Shown here piece by piece: positions 43,715-52,645 of a stretch of DNA of 64,000 bases. Below the pieces are notes generated by a model, which worked only from the letters and a program-made list of their open reading frames with translations, was not told where the DNA came from and made no database searches. Source of the stretch: Dyadobacter sp. CY312 (GTDB lineage Bacteria; Bacteroidota; Bacteroidia; Cytophagales; Spirosomataceae); contig NZ_JAJUXG010000001.1 of assembly GCF_021390535.1 (NCBI RefSeq), positions 186,001 through 250,000 of the forward strand. Direction: 5' to 3'. Position 1 is the stretch's first letter; each line of letters opens with the position of its first letter. The position numbers were made by a program, and so were the translations under genes.

Positions 43715-44938
43715 TTACCAGCTTTTCTTTTTGTGCCCAACCAGTCCAAAATAAAGAATGAACAGGTAAAGTGGCAACATGAGCCAGTAAGCTTTTTGTG
43801 TACTTCCGATCGAATCGGCAATACCACCGTAAACCAATGGCATAATTGCTCCTCCTGAAATACCCATAATCAATAACGCAGAACCAATTTTGGTAAATTT
43901 ACCTAAGCCACTCAATGCAAGCGGCCACAATGCAGGCCAGATAACGGCATTCGCGAAACCTAAAACTGCGATGCACAACACGGATGTAAAGCCAGTTGAG
44001 AATATGGCTACAATGGTTACCAAAACTCCTAATACGGCAGAAAACATTAAATAAGATTGCTGGGAAACATATTTAGGAATAAGGACAATTCCCAAAACAT
44101 ATCCAAACATCATTCCACCTAGCGTGTAGGTACCGAATAACCTTGCTTCTTCCTCAGCAAAGCCCAGCGAAACACCATAATTAATAATTGTATCACCTGC
44201 TATCACTTCAACCCCCACGTAACAGAAAAGAGCGATTACACCAAGTACCAGGTTTGGAAACTGAAACACACTGGTTTTCTCCACAACTATTTGCTGCGTA
44301 GCAACAGGAGCTTCCTCTTCTTCACTTACTTCAACCAGTCCTTTGGACATGCGAATAAGCAGGGCAAGGCCAACAAGTACGCCAGTTAGAACCAGATATG
44401 GAACAACAACTTTATCGAGTTCATCTTTTGGGTCAACCGAGGAGGTACCGGCAAGCAGCAAACCACCTACAACAACCTGGCTTATAATTCCAGCAGTTTT
44501 GTTGGCAATACCCATGATACTGATCCTTTGTGCAGCGCTGTCGCGCGGACCGAGAATTGTAACGTACGGATTGGAAGCGGTCTGTAATACGGTGAGACCA
44601 ATACCGATTGTAAAAAGACCTACCAGAAAAAGGTTATAACTGGCCATTTCCGCAGCCGGAATGAAAATGAGCGTTCCTGCGGCCATTACGAGCAAGCCAA
44701 GCGACATTCCATTTTTAAATCCTGTCTTTTTCAAAACCATCGACGATGGAATGGCCATTAAAGTATAGGAAATAAAGAATGCGAATGTAACCAGATAAGA
44801 ACTTGTGTTGTCGAGGCTGAATGCTTTTTTGAAGAAGGTGATCAGGGTTCCGTTTACCCAGGTAACAAAGCCCATCACAAAAAATAAAACACCGATAATA
44901 ACAAGAGGAACCAGATAGTTGTTGTTCTTATTGCTCAT
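43715..44938 (-). CDS. FucP/GluP-like MFS sugar transporter
   Basis: The product is a 407-residue membrane protein with about 12 hydrophobic segments split by a soluble loop around residues 205-225 (EVSEEEEAPVAT). The N-terminal MGFVTWVNGTLITFFKKAF and the segment LQTASNPYVTILGPRDSAAQR are typical of the fucose/glucose/galactose:H+ symporter branch. The residues GFANAVIWPALWPLALSGLGK also fit. It brings a hexose into the cell with protons. The exact sugar cannot be read from the sequence. It is a single gene with its own terminator, and the upstream region of 288 bp is shared with queD. Confidence 0.92.
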   Translation of the reverse strand: MSNKNNNYLVPLVIIGVLFFVMGFVTWVNGTLITFFKKAFSLDNTSSYLVTFAFFISYTLMAIPSSMVLKKTGFKNGMSLGLLVMAAGTLIFIPAAEMASYNLFLVGLFTIGIGLTVLQTASNPYVTILGPRDSAAQRISIMGIANKTAGIISQVVVGGLLLAGTSSVDPKDELDKVVVPYLVLTGVLVGLALLIRMSKGLVEVSEEEEAPVATQQIVVEKTSVFQFPNLVLGVIALFCYVGVEVIAGDTIINYGVSLGFAEEEARLFGTYTLGGMMFGYVLGIVLIPKYVSQQSYLMFSAVLGVLVTIVAIFSTGFTSVLCIAVLGFANAVIWPALWPLALSGLGKFTKIGSALLIMGISGGAIMPLVYGGIADSIGSTQKAYWLMLPLYLFILYFGLVGHKKKSW

Positions 44939-45226
44939 TGAGGCAGCAGTTAAAAGGGTTATAGGTTTAAGAGTATTTTGAGACTGTAAGGGTGCAATAT
45001 ACGTGGAAATAATACATTTTTAAATTTTTTAATAAACTAAAAAATAAGGGTCTTCGTCGGGCATATTGAATCAATTTTCGAGGCGATTGAACAATTTTGT
45101 TTTCTTCGGCGTTTACCCAATGCAAGTAACTCCAAAGAGCGATCTCAACAGCTCGGCGGCTTTAAGTGTGTTGGACACATACTTTGTAACGACATTTAAG
45201 GCATTTAAAATTTTAGTTGGTAATAT

Positions 45227-45643
45227 ATGGCTCATAAAGTAGCTGTGTTTCGCAAGGAACATTTCAATGCGGCGCACCGTCTTCATAATCCTCAGTGGAC
45301 AGATGAAAAGAATGAAGCTGTATTTGGCAAATGTAATAACCCCAATTTTCACGGACACAATTACGAAATTATCATACAGGTTACCGGAGAAGTTGATCCC
45401 GAAACTGGTTATGTGATAGATATGAAGATTCTAAGCGCTCTGATAAAGGAGTTTGTGCTTGACCGTTTCGATCACCGCAACCTGAACCTGGATGTAGAAG
45501 AGTTTTCCGACTTGAATCCATCGGCGGAAAATATCGCCATCGTTATTTACAATATCTTACGAAACAAAATTGATGCAGGGCTAGCCCTGAAAATAAGATT
45601 ATATGAAACAGAACGGAACTTTGTCGAATATCCCGTCGATTGA
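45227..45643 (+). CDS. queD: 6-pyruvoyl-tetrahydropterin synthase / 6-carboxytetrahydropterin synthase family
   Basis: The product has 138 residues. Zinc ligands are in HFNAAHRLHN and KCNNPNFHGHNYEI, where the Cys is the catalytic residue. Other conserved elements are GYVIDMKILSALIKEFVLDRFDHRNLN and PSAENIAI. The family covers QueD (queuosine precursor) and PTPS (biopterin). Since it directly overlaps folE, which makes the shared substrate dihydroneopterin triphosphate, either is possible and QueD is the more likely in bacteria. Its stop lies 41 bp inside the folE start. Confidence 0.92.
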   Translation: MAHKVAVFRKEHFNAAHRLHNPQWTDEKNEAVFGKCNNPNFHGHNYEIIIQVTGEVDPETGYVIDMKILSALIKEFVLDRFDHRNLNLDVEEFSDLNPSAENIAIVIYNILRNKIDAGLALKIRLYETERNFVEYPVD

Positions 45644-46292
45644 TTTGCTGGAAGCAGAAGAAGTAGGGGACAACCATCTTTTTTCTTCTATCGAAACGCC
45701 CATGCGTGCCGATGCATTCGCCATGGAGGATGACACGAAAATAGAGCTTATCGAAAAGCATTTTCGCCACATCATGGAAATCATGGGGCTGGATCTTACC
45801 GACGATAGTTTGAAAGGAACTCCTAAAAGAGTAGCCAAAATGTATATCAAGGAAGTTTTTAGCGGACTAGACCCTAAGAACAAACCGGATATCGCGCTAT
45901 TCGACAACAAATACAAATACGACCAGATGTTGGTTGAGAAGGACATAACGGTGTTCTCCAATTGCGAGCATCATTTTGTGCCCATATACGGAAAAGCACA
46001 CGTAGCCTACATTTCCAGTGGAAAGGTAATTGGCCTGTCCAAACTGAACCGTATTGTTGAGTATTTCAGCAAACGTCCTCAGGTGCAGGAACGCCTTACA
46101 GTTCAAATCGCCAACGAGCTTAAACAAGCATTACAAACCGAAGATATCGCCGTTGTTATCGACGCCCGTCACATGTGTGTTCAGTCGAGAGGTGTGCGCG
46201 ATTCAGGAAGTTCGACAGTTACAGCCTATTACGGAGGTAAATTTGAGAACGAAGCGACCAGGAAAGAGTTTTTGAGCTATCTGGGTATGTAA
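45603..46292 (+). CDS. folE: GTP cyclohydrolase I
   Basis: The product has 229 residues. The core has GTPKRVAKMYIKEVFSGL, FSNCEHHFVPIYGKAHVAYI (zinc ligands Cys and His), VIGLSKLNRIVEYFSKRPQVQERLTVQIA and ARHMCVQSRGVRDSGSSTVT with the second zinc Cys. The N-terminal ETPMRADAFAMEDDTKIELIEKHF is typical of Bacteroidota members, which supports the early start at 45603. It therefore overlaps queD by 41 bp in another frame. It converts GTP to dihydroneopterin triphosphate for folate and queuosine, supplying the QueD step. Confidence 0.97.
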   Translation: MKQNGTLSNIPSIDLLEAEEVGDNHLFSSIETPMRADAFAMEDDTKIELIEKHFRHIMEIMGLDLTDDSLKGTPKRVAKMYIKEVFSGLDPKNKPDIALFDNKYKYDQMLVEKDITVFSNCEHHFVPIYGKAHVAYISSGKVIGLSKLNRIVEYFSKRPQVQERLTVQIANELKQALQTEDIAVVIDARHMCVQSRGVRDSGSSTVTAYYGGKFENEATRKEFLSYLGM

Positions 46293-46386
46293 GAAGATAA
46301 TGGTTAGTTGTTAATGATAAAGTATTAATTACGTTTGAAACTGACTTTCTAGAATTCATCGGATAGTTATATCAGCCCAAATTATT

Positions 46387-46428
46387 AAAAAAATAGCCCG
46401 GCCATCGTAAGATTAACCGGGCTATTTT
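46387..46428. terminator. Bidirectional terminator after folE
   Basis: A 12-bp perfect stem (aaaatagcccgg / ccgggctatttt) has a 15-base loop, with A and T runs on the two sides. It lies between convergent folE and the isomerase gene. Confidence 0.85.
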
Positions 46429-46458
46429 CATTGACACTTAACAATTAATAACCAACCA

Positions 46459-47385
46459 TTAAACAGTTGGTCCAACTCTTTCAAGCAGCGCCTTGGTCGC
46501 TTTGATACCATCGTATTCAGAAAGTTTGCTTCCTTCATATTCGATACCTGCTATGCCTTTGAAACCGCTTTCTTTTACGATTTTCAAGATTTTGGTATAA
46601 TCCGTTTCGATGCAATTTCCTTTTTCGTCGAAGTCGTATGTTTTGGCACTAACACCTTTTGCAAACGGCATCAGTTCTTTCGTTCCCTGATATCTGTCAT
46701 AAGATTCTTCACAACCAGTGCTGCTTCTCTTGATACAGAAGTTTCCGAAGTCAGGCAGCGTTCCAACATTTTTCATGTTCACCTGCTTCATCACACCAGC
46801 AAGCCATTGACCATTGGAAGAAGAACCTCCGTGGTTTTCTACAATGACATTGATACCGGTTTTAGTAGCAAATTCACCCAATTTACCCAAACCTTCAATG
46901 GCTGCTTTGGCAACATCTTCATTAGATCCTTTACCAAAAGCATTTACCCGGATGGTTTTGCAGCCCAGATACTTCGCCGCTTCAACCCATTTGTAGTGGT
47001 TTTCAACTGCTTTGTTACGCACTGCTGCATCCAACTCTCCAAGTCCACCTTCACCGTCGATCATGATCAGGTTATTTTTAACACCATTATCCTTGGCTCT
47101 TTTCAATAGCTCGGCAAGGTATGTTTTGTCTTCTGCTTTGTCTTTGAAAAACTGATTCACATACTCGACAATGCTAATTCCAAATTCCTTTTTTGCCAGT
47201 TCAGGGAAATCAAGATTGGTAATTTTCTTTGCAAATAATTCTTTGTGTAACGACCATTCAGCCAGGGAAATATCAAACCAAAGTTTCTTGGCAGCGGAAT
47301 CAGCCAGAAGGTCGGTAATTGTCGTGGCAGCTAGCGCAGTCGCACCAGCTTTTTTAAGGAAATCACGTCTTGAAAAATTCATCAT
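46459..47385 (-). CDS. Exported sugar phosphate isomerase/epimerase-like TIM-barrel protein
   Basis: The product has 308 residues. It starts with a twin-arginine signal ([17 protein letters not shown]), so it is probably exported folded by the Tat system. The rest is an AP endonuclease 2-type TIM barrel with [27 protein letters not shown] (a metal-binding Glu) and TLPDFGNF. Similar secreted barrels are abundant in Cytophagales and act on unknown sugar substrates. It is followed from the upstream side by the CDF transporter gene, 17 bp away on the same strand, so the two may be co-transcribed. Confidence 0.9.
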   Translation of the reverse strand: MMNFSRRDFLKKAGATALAATTITDLLADSAAKKLWFDISLAEWSLHKELFAKKITNLDFPELAKKEFGISIVEYVNQFFKDKAEDKTYLAELLKRAKDNGVKNNLIMIDGEGGLGELDAAVRNKAVENHYKWVEAAKYLGCKTIRVNAFGKGSNEDVAKAAIEGLGKLGEFATKTGINVIVENHGGSSSNGQWLAGVMKQVNMKNVGTLPDFGNFCIKRSSTGCEESYDRYQGTKELMPFAKGVSAKTYDFDEKGNCIETDYTKILKIVKESGFKGIAGIEYEGSKLSEYDGIKATKALLERVGPTV

Positions 47386-47402
47386 GGTTAGAAATTTAGA
47401 AA

Positions 47403-48422
47403 TTATAGATACTCTTTTAAATTGATTTGCGCATCGGTGTAAAGTTTTTCATTCTTCACAAGCTTTATAGCGTCCCATTCCAGATCATGGACGAAGTTAT
47501 GCTGCCTCACAGGACAATTTTCTACCCGGCAAAAGTAACAGCATTCCTGCAGACAAGGGTCTGCATGAACAAAAATTTCTGTCTCGCCTGTGTGACTGTC
47601 TTTTATTGTGTTTTCAAATTTATGAATTGCTTCATGTACCTTTTGTAATTCCCAATAATAAGGCAAGGTTAGGTGACAGTCAATGTGCAGATCTGAACCA
47701 TATTGCTGCACACGTAAATTATGAACGTCAATCCAATAGCTCTTCTTGTTCGCATTTAATGTTTGTACAACCTTATCCAGCAGTTTCTCATCCGTTGCAT
47801 CCATCAGTCCTGCAACCGATTTACTCACAAGATGGAAACCATTGAAGGCCAGAAAAACACCGAACAGGAGCGAGGCTGCACTGTCAATCCAGGTTAATCC
47901 AGTAACGAGTATGAGCCCGACACTTAATATCAAAGCCAAACTGCTAATACTATCCGATAATAAATGCCTTCCGTCGGCTGTTAAAGCCATGGAATGCGAT
48001 CGACGCCCTTCTATGATCAGCTTGTACCCAATTACAGTATTGACCAGAATCGTAAACAATATAAAGAGAGAACCCTGTTCGAGATTATCAATGGGTGCGG
48101 GTTCCATCAATCGCCTCACTCCTTCAATGATGATAAATAAAGAAGCAATCATGATGAGAGCGCCCTCAAATCCTGCGGAAAAGAATTCTATTTTACCATG
48201 TCCGTACGGGTGGTTGCGATCTTTGGGCTGAGCTGAGAGGTATATACTGTAAAACGCAAACCCACTGGCAATTACGTTGATAATTGATTCGAGTGCATCA
48301 CTTAAAATAGCAGTAGAAGAAGTGATGTGATAAGCGAAAAACTTCATACCTGTGAGCACAATGCTCGCCACAAAAGATAGCAGTATGAGACGTTGTTTAC
48401 GCTTATTTTGGTTTATTTGCAT
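47403..48422 (-). CDS. Cation diffusion facilitator (CDF) transporter
   Basis: The product has 339 residues. The membrane part has about six helices with metal-site motifs [15 protein letters not shown] and [40 protein letters not shown] is the CDF signature. The C-terminal cytoplasmic domain has [18 protein letters not shown], and then a Cys-rich tail ([16 protein letters not shown]) that is not in the well-known FieF-like proteins. The family exports zinc, iron or manganese with protons. It is transcribed ahead of the isomerase gene. Confidence 0.94.
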   Translation of the reverse strand: MQINQNKRKQRLILLSFVASIVLTGMKFFAYHITSSTAILSDALESIINVIASGFAFYSIYLSAQPKDRNHPYGHGKIEFFSAGFEGALIMIASLFIIIEGVRRLMEPAPIDNLEQGSLFILFTILVNTVIGYKLIIEGRRSHSMALTADGRHLLSDSISSLALILSVGLILVTGLTWIDSAASLLFGVFLAFNGFHLVSKSVAGLMDATDEKLLDKVVQTLNANKKSYWIDVHNLRVQQYGSDLHIDCHLTLPYYWELQKVHEAIHKFENTIKDSHTGETEIFVHADPCLQECCYFCRVENCPVRQHNFVHDLEWDAIKLVKNEKLYTDAQINLKEYL

Positions 48423-48460
48423 TTTATTTTGATAAATCGGAGCATAAAAATACTAAGAAA

Positions 48461-49015
48461 ATGCGGGTTCTAACCACAGAAAATAATTGGAAGACACTTT
48501 CCACTAAAACCGTTTATGAAAATGCCTGGCTCGAACTCAGTCATCGTGAGGTGATAACGCCGGGTGGCTCCAATGGAATATATGGTCTTGTAAAATTCAA
48601 AAATCAGGCAATTGGAATTTTACCAATTGACAAAGACAATAATATATATCTGGTAGGTCAATTTCGATATGCTATTGACGAATACTCCTGGGAAATTCCC
48701 GAGGGAGGTGGGCCATTGGACGCCGATCCGTTGATAGCCGCAAAGAGAGAATTAAAAGAAGAAACGGGTTTGGTAGCAGAAAAGTGGACAAAGTTGGGAC
48801 GAATTCATACTTCCAATTCCGCAACCAATGAAGAAGGTTTCCTTTTTATAGCTGAGGACCTGAATCAGCTGGAAGCCGAGCCGGAAGACACTGAAGAATT
48901 ACAGGTAAAAAAAGTTGCACTGAGTGAAGCGGTGGAAATGGTGATGAGGTCTGAAATTACAGATTCCCTTTCAGTGTGTGCCATCTTAATGGCTGCAAAG
49001 CTTAAAGGGATCTAA
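48461..49015 (+). CDS. Nudix hydrolase (ADP-ribose pyrophosphatase-like)
   Basis: The product has 184 residues. The Nudix box GGGPLDADPLIAAKRELKEETGLVAE carries the REL..EET core, preceded by YSWEIPEG as in ADP-ribose pyrophosphatases. NEEGFLFIAEDL follows as part of the substrate site. The likely role is hydrolysis of ADP-ribose or related sugar nucleotides. The exact substrate is not readable. It is separated by one base from the LysE-family gene, so the two are almost surely co-transcribed. Confidence 0.92.
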   Translation: MRVLTTENNWKTLSTKTVYENAWLELSHREVITPGGSNGIYGLVKFKNQAIGILPIDKDNNIYLVGQFRYAIDEYSWEIPEGGGPLDADPLIAAKRELKEETGLVAEKWTKLGRIHTSNSATNEEGFLFIAEDLNQLEAEPEDTEELQVKKVALSEAVEMVMRSEITDSLSVCAILMAAKLKGI

Positions 49016-49016
49016 T

Positions 49017-49631
49017 ATGCTGGAAGCTTTATTATATGGTACGCTTACCGGAATTGGACTTTGTCTTACTTTTGGTACCGTTTTCTTTTCACTTGTTCAA
49101 AACAGTGTAGACAATGGTTTTAGAACAGGAGTTAAAATAGCATTCGGTGTCTTTATCAGCGATGTTATTTTTGTATTTTTTGCCATCTTCGGAACAACCT
49201 TTCTACCTGATGTTTCCAATTTCCAGAAATGGATTGCAGCAGCCGGTATTGTTTTTCTTCTCATTCTCGGAGTAAACAATTTTGTCAACGGACAACCCAA
49301 AATCGCTTATCCTAAAACCCGTTTCGGAAATCTTTTGTACTACTTCACAACCGGCTTTTTATTGAACGCGCTCAACCCCGTCAACTTCATTACGTGGGTA
49401 ACCATTGCAACTTACATCAGGTCCAATCTTCATTTTCATATGGGGCAGGTTGTAACCTTTTTTGGAGCAAGTGTAATAGCCGTGTTTGTAATAGAATGTG
49501 CTATTGCCTTTTACGCCAACAAGCTTAAAAGACTTTTTACTCCAAAAGTAGTGTTGATTTTTAACAGAGTAACAGGCGCAGTTTTTATACTGATTGCCGG
49601 GCAGATCGCCTACACCACTTTTATTAAGTAG
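49017..49631 (+). CDS. LysE-family transporter
   Basis: The product is a 204-residue membrane protein with about six hydrophobic segments. It begins LYGTLTGIGLCLTFGTVFFSLVQNSVDNGFRTG and has LLNALNPVNFITW, the conserved NP motif of the LysE/RhtB family. Members export amino acids or related compounds. The usual PGP motif of the first helix is replaced here by the FGTVFF segment. It is directly downstream of the Nudix gene. Its stop codon lies within a hairpin. Confidence 0.88.
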   Translation: MLEALLYGTLTGIGLCLTFGTVFFSLVQNSVDNGFRTGVKIAFGVFISDVIFVFFAIFGTTFLPDVSNFQKWIAAAGIVFLLILGVNNFVNGQPKIAYPKTRFGNLLYYFTTGFLLNALNPVNFITWVTIATYIRSNLHFHMGQVVTFFGASVIAVFVIECAIAFYANKLKRLFTPKVVLIFNRVTGAVFILIAGQIAYTTFIK

Positions 49632-49650
49632 TCGGCCTCGCCGACTACTT
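49626..49650. terminator. Hairpin overlapping the LysE-family stop codon
   Basis: An 11-bp perfect stem (aagtagtcggc / gccgactactt) has a 3-base loop. The stop codon is inside the left arm. It lies between convergent genes. No long T run follows, so termination strength is uncertain. Confidence 0.6.
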
Positions 49651-49658
49651 ATATCTTC

Positions 49659-51227
49659 TTACTGGTTAACAGGATAATTATTTTTCTTCAAAAAGTCTTT
49701 CCAATCGTCGATCAGGAAGTTTTTAAATACCCTTGGAAATTTGTGCTGACCGCCCATTTTTCCTTTGGATTCCATCCAGCCATAAAATGCCTTGTTGGGT
49801 AGCACAGTTACAAAAATATCCTTCAAAGCATGCTTTCTTTCAATAGCATAATCATCATTCAATTCCGAGAGACGAGCGTCCAGTTTTTGCTTTAATGCCG
49901 CTGTATCCACCTCCGTTTCTTCCACGCCAATGTACCAGTGATGCGCAAAGAGGGATTCGTGCGGTATTCCGCAAACGGTAAATTCTTTCACGGTAAGTCC
50001 CATTTCATCGGAGACCAGATCAATTGCCTTGTTCATGTTGTCAACTGACAAATGCTCGCCGCACAGACTCAGATAATGTTTGGTACGTCCTGTAATGGCA
50101 ATTTCACCTTTTTGTTTGTCAACAAACTTAACGGTATCGCCGATCAGGTAACGCCATGCACCTGAGCAGGTTGAAAGCAAAAGAGCATATTCCTTACCTT
50201 CTTCAACCTGATCAACCATCAGGGTCTCGGGATCCGCCAGCAGCGTGCCTTCGGAGTCGAAGTTCTGCTCGTTAAAGGGTACAAATTCGAAAAATAATCC
50301 ATTGTCACAAACCAGTTCCATTCCGACTGCACCCGGACGGGTTTGGTATGCGATAAAACCCTCTGACGCCAAATAGGTATTGATGTAAATTAACGGGCGT
50401 GACAGCAATTTTTCAAAACCTTTCCGGTAAGGTTCAAACGAAACGCCGCCGTGAGCAAAAACCTGCAAATTAGGCCAGATGTCGTGAATGGTTTTCACAT
50501 TATAATGCGCAATGATCTTTTCCATCAATAGCTGAATCCACGCGGGAACACCTACTATGAACCCAATATCCCATTCATGCGCCTGCTTGGTAATTTCTTC
50601 CAGTTTGATTCCCCAGTCCTTTTGAGAAGCTATTTTTTCTCCCGGCTTGTAATAGGGACGAAACCAGTAGGGGATTTGTTTCGCGGTAATACCACTCAAA
50701 TCACCTTCAAAATGTTTATCCTGGTTATTCAGGTTGGTACTTCCGCCCAGCATCAGAAATCCTTTCTCATAAAGATCATCAGGCAAATCTTTGTAGTGAC
50801 CAAGAGAAAGAATCTGACGAATGCTTGTCTTTTGTATCGCCCGCGACATGGCTTTGGTCACGGGAATATGCTTGGTTGCAGCTTCCGAAGTGCCAGAGCT
50901 TAGTGCATAATACTTGATTTGTCCGGGCCAGCAAATATCTTTTTCTCCATCCAGCGAACGGTGCCACCATTCGTTGAAGATTTTATTATAGTCAAAAACA
51001 GGAACTGTTTTTTTGTATTCCTCATAAAACGTCCCTTTATCACCAAAGAGAATGGACGACAGAAGCTCGTCGAAATTATACTTTTCTCCAAATTCTGTAT
51101 ACCTCGCTTTCGCCAGAAGTTTGGCAAGTGTTTTCTTCTGTTGCTGATGAAGACTTGCCTTTTTCCGGTTGGCAACGATGTTGCTGAACAGAATTCCTTT
51201 TTTAAGTAAACTTCCTACTAATGCCAT
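49659..51227 (-). CDS. GH3-family acyl-acid-amide synthetase-like protein
   Basis: The product has 522 residues and resembles the plant GH3 (auxin-responsive) adenylating enzymes. The three nucleotide-binding motifs are visible: YYALSSGTSEAATKHIP, then YLASEGFIAYQ, then YLIGDTVKF. In plants GH3 enzymes adenylate a carboxylate (auxin, jasmonate) and join it to an amino acid. Bacterial homologues occur in many Bacteroidota but few have been tested. Substrate is unknown here. It is the second gene of a minus-strand pair with surE, 21 bp apart. Confidence 0.9.
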   Translation of the reverse strand: MALVGSLLKKGILFSNIVANRKKASLHQQQKKTLAKLLAKARYTEFGEKYNFDELLSSILFGDKGTFYEEYKKTVPVFDYNKIFNEWWHRSLDGEKDICWPGQIKYYALSSGTSEAATKHIPVTKAMSRAIQKTSIRQILSLGHYKDLPDDLYEKGFLMLGGSTNLNNQDKHFEGDLSGITAKQIPYWFRPYYKPGEKIASQKDWGIKLEEITKQAHEWDIGFIVGVPAWIQLLMEKIIAHYNVKTIHDIWPNLQVFAHGGVSFEPYRKGFEKLLSRPLIYINTYLASEGFIAYQTRPGAVGMELVCDNGLFFEFVPFNEQNFDSEGTLLADPETLMVDQVEEGKEYALLLSTCSGAWRYLIGDTVKFVDKQKGEIAITGRTKHYLSLCGEHLSVDNMNKAIDLVSDEMGLTVKEFTVCGIPHESLFAHHWYIGVEETEVDTAALKQKLDARLSELNDDYAIERKHALKDIFVTVLPNKAFYGWMESKGKMGGQHKFPRVFKNFLIDDWKDFLKKNNYPVNQ

Positions 51228-51248
51228 AACTAATTTTTCAAACGTGAA

Positions 51249-52016
51249 CTATAAATCCCAGGTAGTTAGCTGTTTCAACGCTTCATACTCTGTAAGGTCA
51301 TACTGGCAAGGAACTACTGAAACATAATTGTTATCAAGCGCCCAAACGTCCGTATCTTCCTTTTCGGTGTCAAAGTTAACAAAATCGCCCGCCATCCATA
51401 AATAGCCGCGTCCATTAGGATCTACACGGTAATCGAACTTTTCCTGCCATTTGGCATGTGCCTGTCTGCATACCTTTACGCCCCGGAGCGGAACCTCTGT
51501 TTTAGCCGGAATATTAACATTCAAAGCGACGCCTTTTGGAATACCATTTTTAAGTGCCGATTCCGTGATTGCTTTGATAAAAGGTACGGCGTGGCTAAAA
51601 TCAGCATCTTCTCTAAAATCGCACAACGAAAAACCGATAGCAGGAATACCCTCAATAGCGCCTTCAATCGCAGCCGACATCGTACCTGAGTACAGCACGC
51701 TGATCGAGCTGTTGCTTCCGTGGTTGATCCCGCTTACCACCAGGTCGGGTTTGCGGTCCTGTAAAACATAATGTTTTGCAAGCTTAACACAATCGGCAGG
51801 CGTACCTGAGCATTCGTACTCTACTACGTTTTCAAAAATGTGTGTTTCATAAAGCCTGAGCGGCTCACCGATGGTGATGGCATGACCCATTCCAGACTGC
51901 GGGCTATTGGGTGCAACTACAATCACATCGCCAATCGTTTGCATGGTTTCAACCAGCGTTCTTATTCCTAACGATGTAATACCATCGTCATTTGTTACTA
52001 AAATCAGGGGTTTCAT
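51249..52016 (-). CDS. surE: 5'/3'-nucleotidase SurE
   Basis: The product has 255 residues. It begins KPLILVTNDDGITSLGIRTLVE with the metal-binding Asp pair. SPQSGMGHAITIGEPLR and VSGINHGSNSSISVLYSGTMSAA follow, the last being a SurE signature. It removes phosphate from nucleoside 5'- and 3'-monophosphates and is linked to stationary-phase survival in E. coli. It precedes the GH3-like gene on the same strand by 21 bp, which suggests co-transcription. Confidence 0.97.
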   Translation of the reverse strand: MKPLILVTNDDGITSLGIRTLVETMQTIGDVIVVAPNSPQSGMGHAITIGEPLRLYETHIFENVVEYECSGTPADCVKLAKHYVLQDRKPDLVVSGINHGSNSSISVLYSGTMSAAIEGAIEGIPAIGFSLCDFREDADFSHAVPFIKAITESALKNGIPKGVALNVNIPAKTEVPLRGVKVCRQAHAKWQEKFDYRVDPNGRGYLWMAGDFVNFDTEKEDTDVWALDNNYVSVVPCQYDLTEYEALKQLTTWDL

Positions 52017-52146
52017 ATTTCTGTATTAAATTCTACTCCAGCAAGGTCAGCAGAATTTATGAAGAGTGGATTAGGGATAAAATATTATATAGATTTACAA
52101 CGGACAAATCCGCTTAACTCATGCCGTTTTATCAAATTTAATTAAA

Positions 52147-52644
52147 ATGCCTTCATTCGCAATAGAGCTGGCCACAACAGCAGACATACCTGTCATCATC
52201 GACATCCATCAAAATACCTGGGAACCAACTTACAGGGAGATACTTAGCCCAGAGCAGATCAAATTTATGTCGGAAGAATTTTATTCAACCGCCGCATTGG
52301 AAAATTCAATTTCAGAAAAAGGTCATCAATTCCTGATCTTGCATGCAGACGGTGTTCCTTGTGGGTTTGCATCACTTTCCGAAGAGATGCACCAAAATTT
52401 TAAACTGCACAAGATATACATCCTGCCATCATTCCAGGGTACCGGAGCAGGTAAATACCTGATTTCCGTTGCGGAAAACTTTGCGAAGGAGCGAGGCGCA
52501 AATACCATTTCGCTTAACGTGAACAGATACAACAGGGCGAGGTATTTTTATGAAAAAATGGCCTACCAGATAATCCGCGAGGAGGATATTCCGGTAGGCC
52601 CTTATTGGATGAATGACTTTGTGCTTGAAAAAAAACTGGTATAA
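52147..52644 (+). CDS. GNAT family N-acetyltransferase
   Basis: The product has 165 residues. The acetyl-CoA site motif is LHKIYILPSFQGTGAGKYLISVAENFAKERGANTISLNVNRYNRARYFYEKMAYQIIRE, which has the Q/RxxGxG/A loop (QGTGAG) and the C-terminal helix of the GNAT fold. The N-terminal part has DIPVIIDIHQNTWEPTYREILS. The acceptor substrate is unknown. It lies between divergent surE and convergent trhO, whose stop is only 2 bp from its own stop, with no hairpin between. Confidence 0.9.
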   Translation: MPSFAIELATTADIPVIIDIHQNTWEPTYREILSPEQIKFMSEEFYSTAALENSISEKGHQFLILHADGVPCGFASLSEEMHQNFKLHKIYILPSFQGTGAGKYLISVAENFAKERGANTISLNVNRYNRARYFYEKMAYQIIREEDIPVGPYWMNDFVLEKKLV

Positions 52645-52645
52645 A

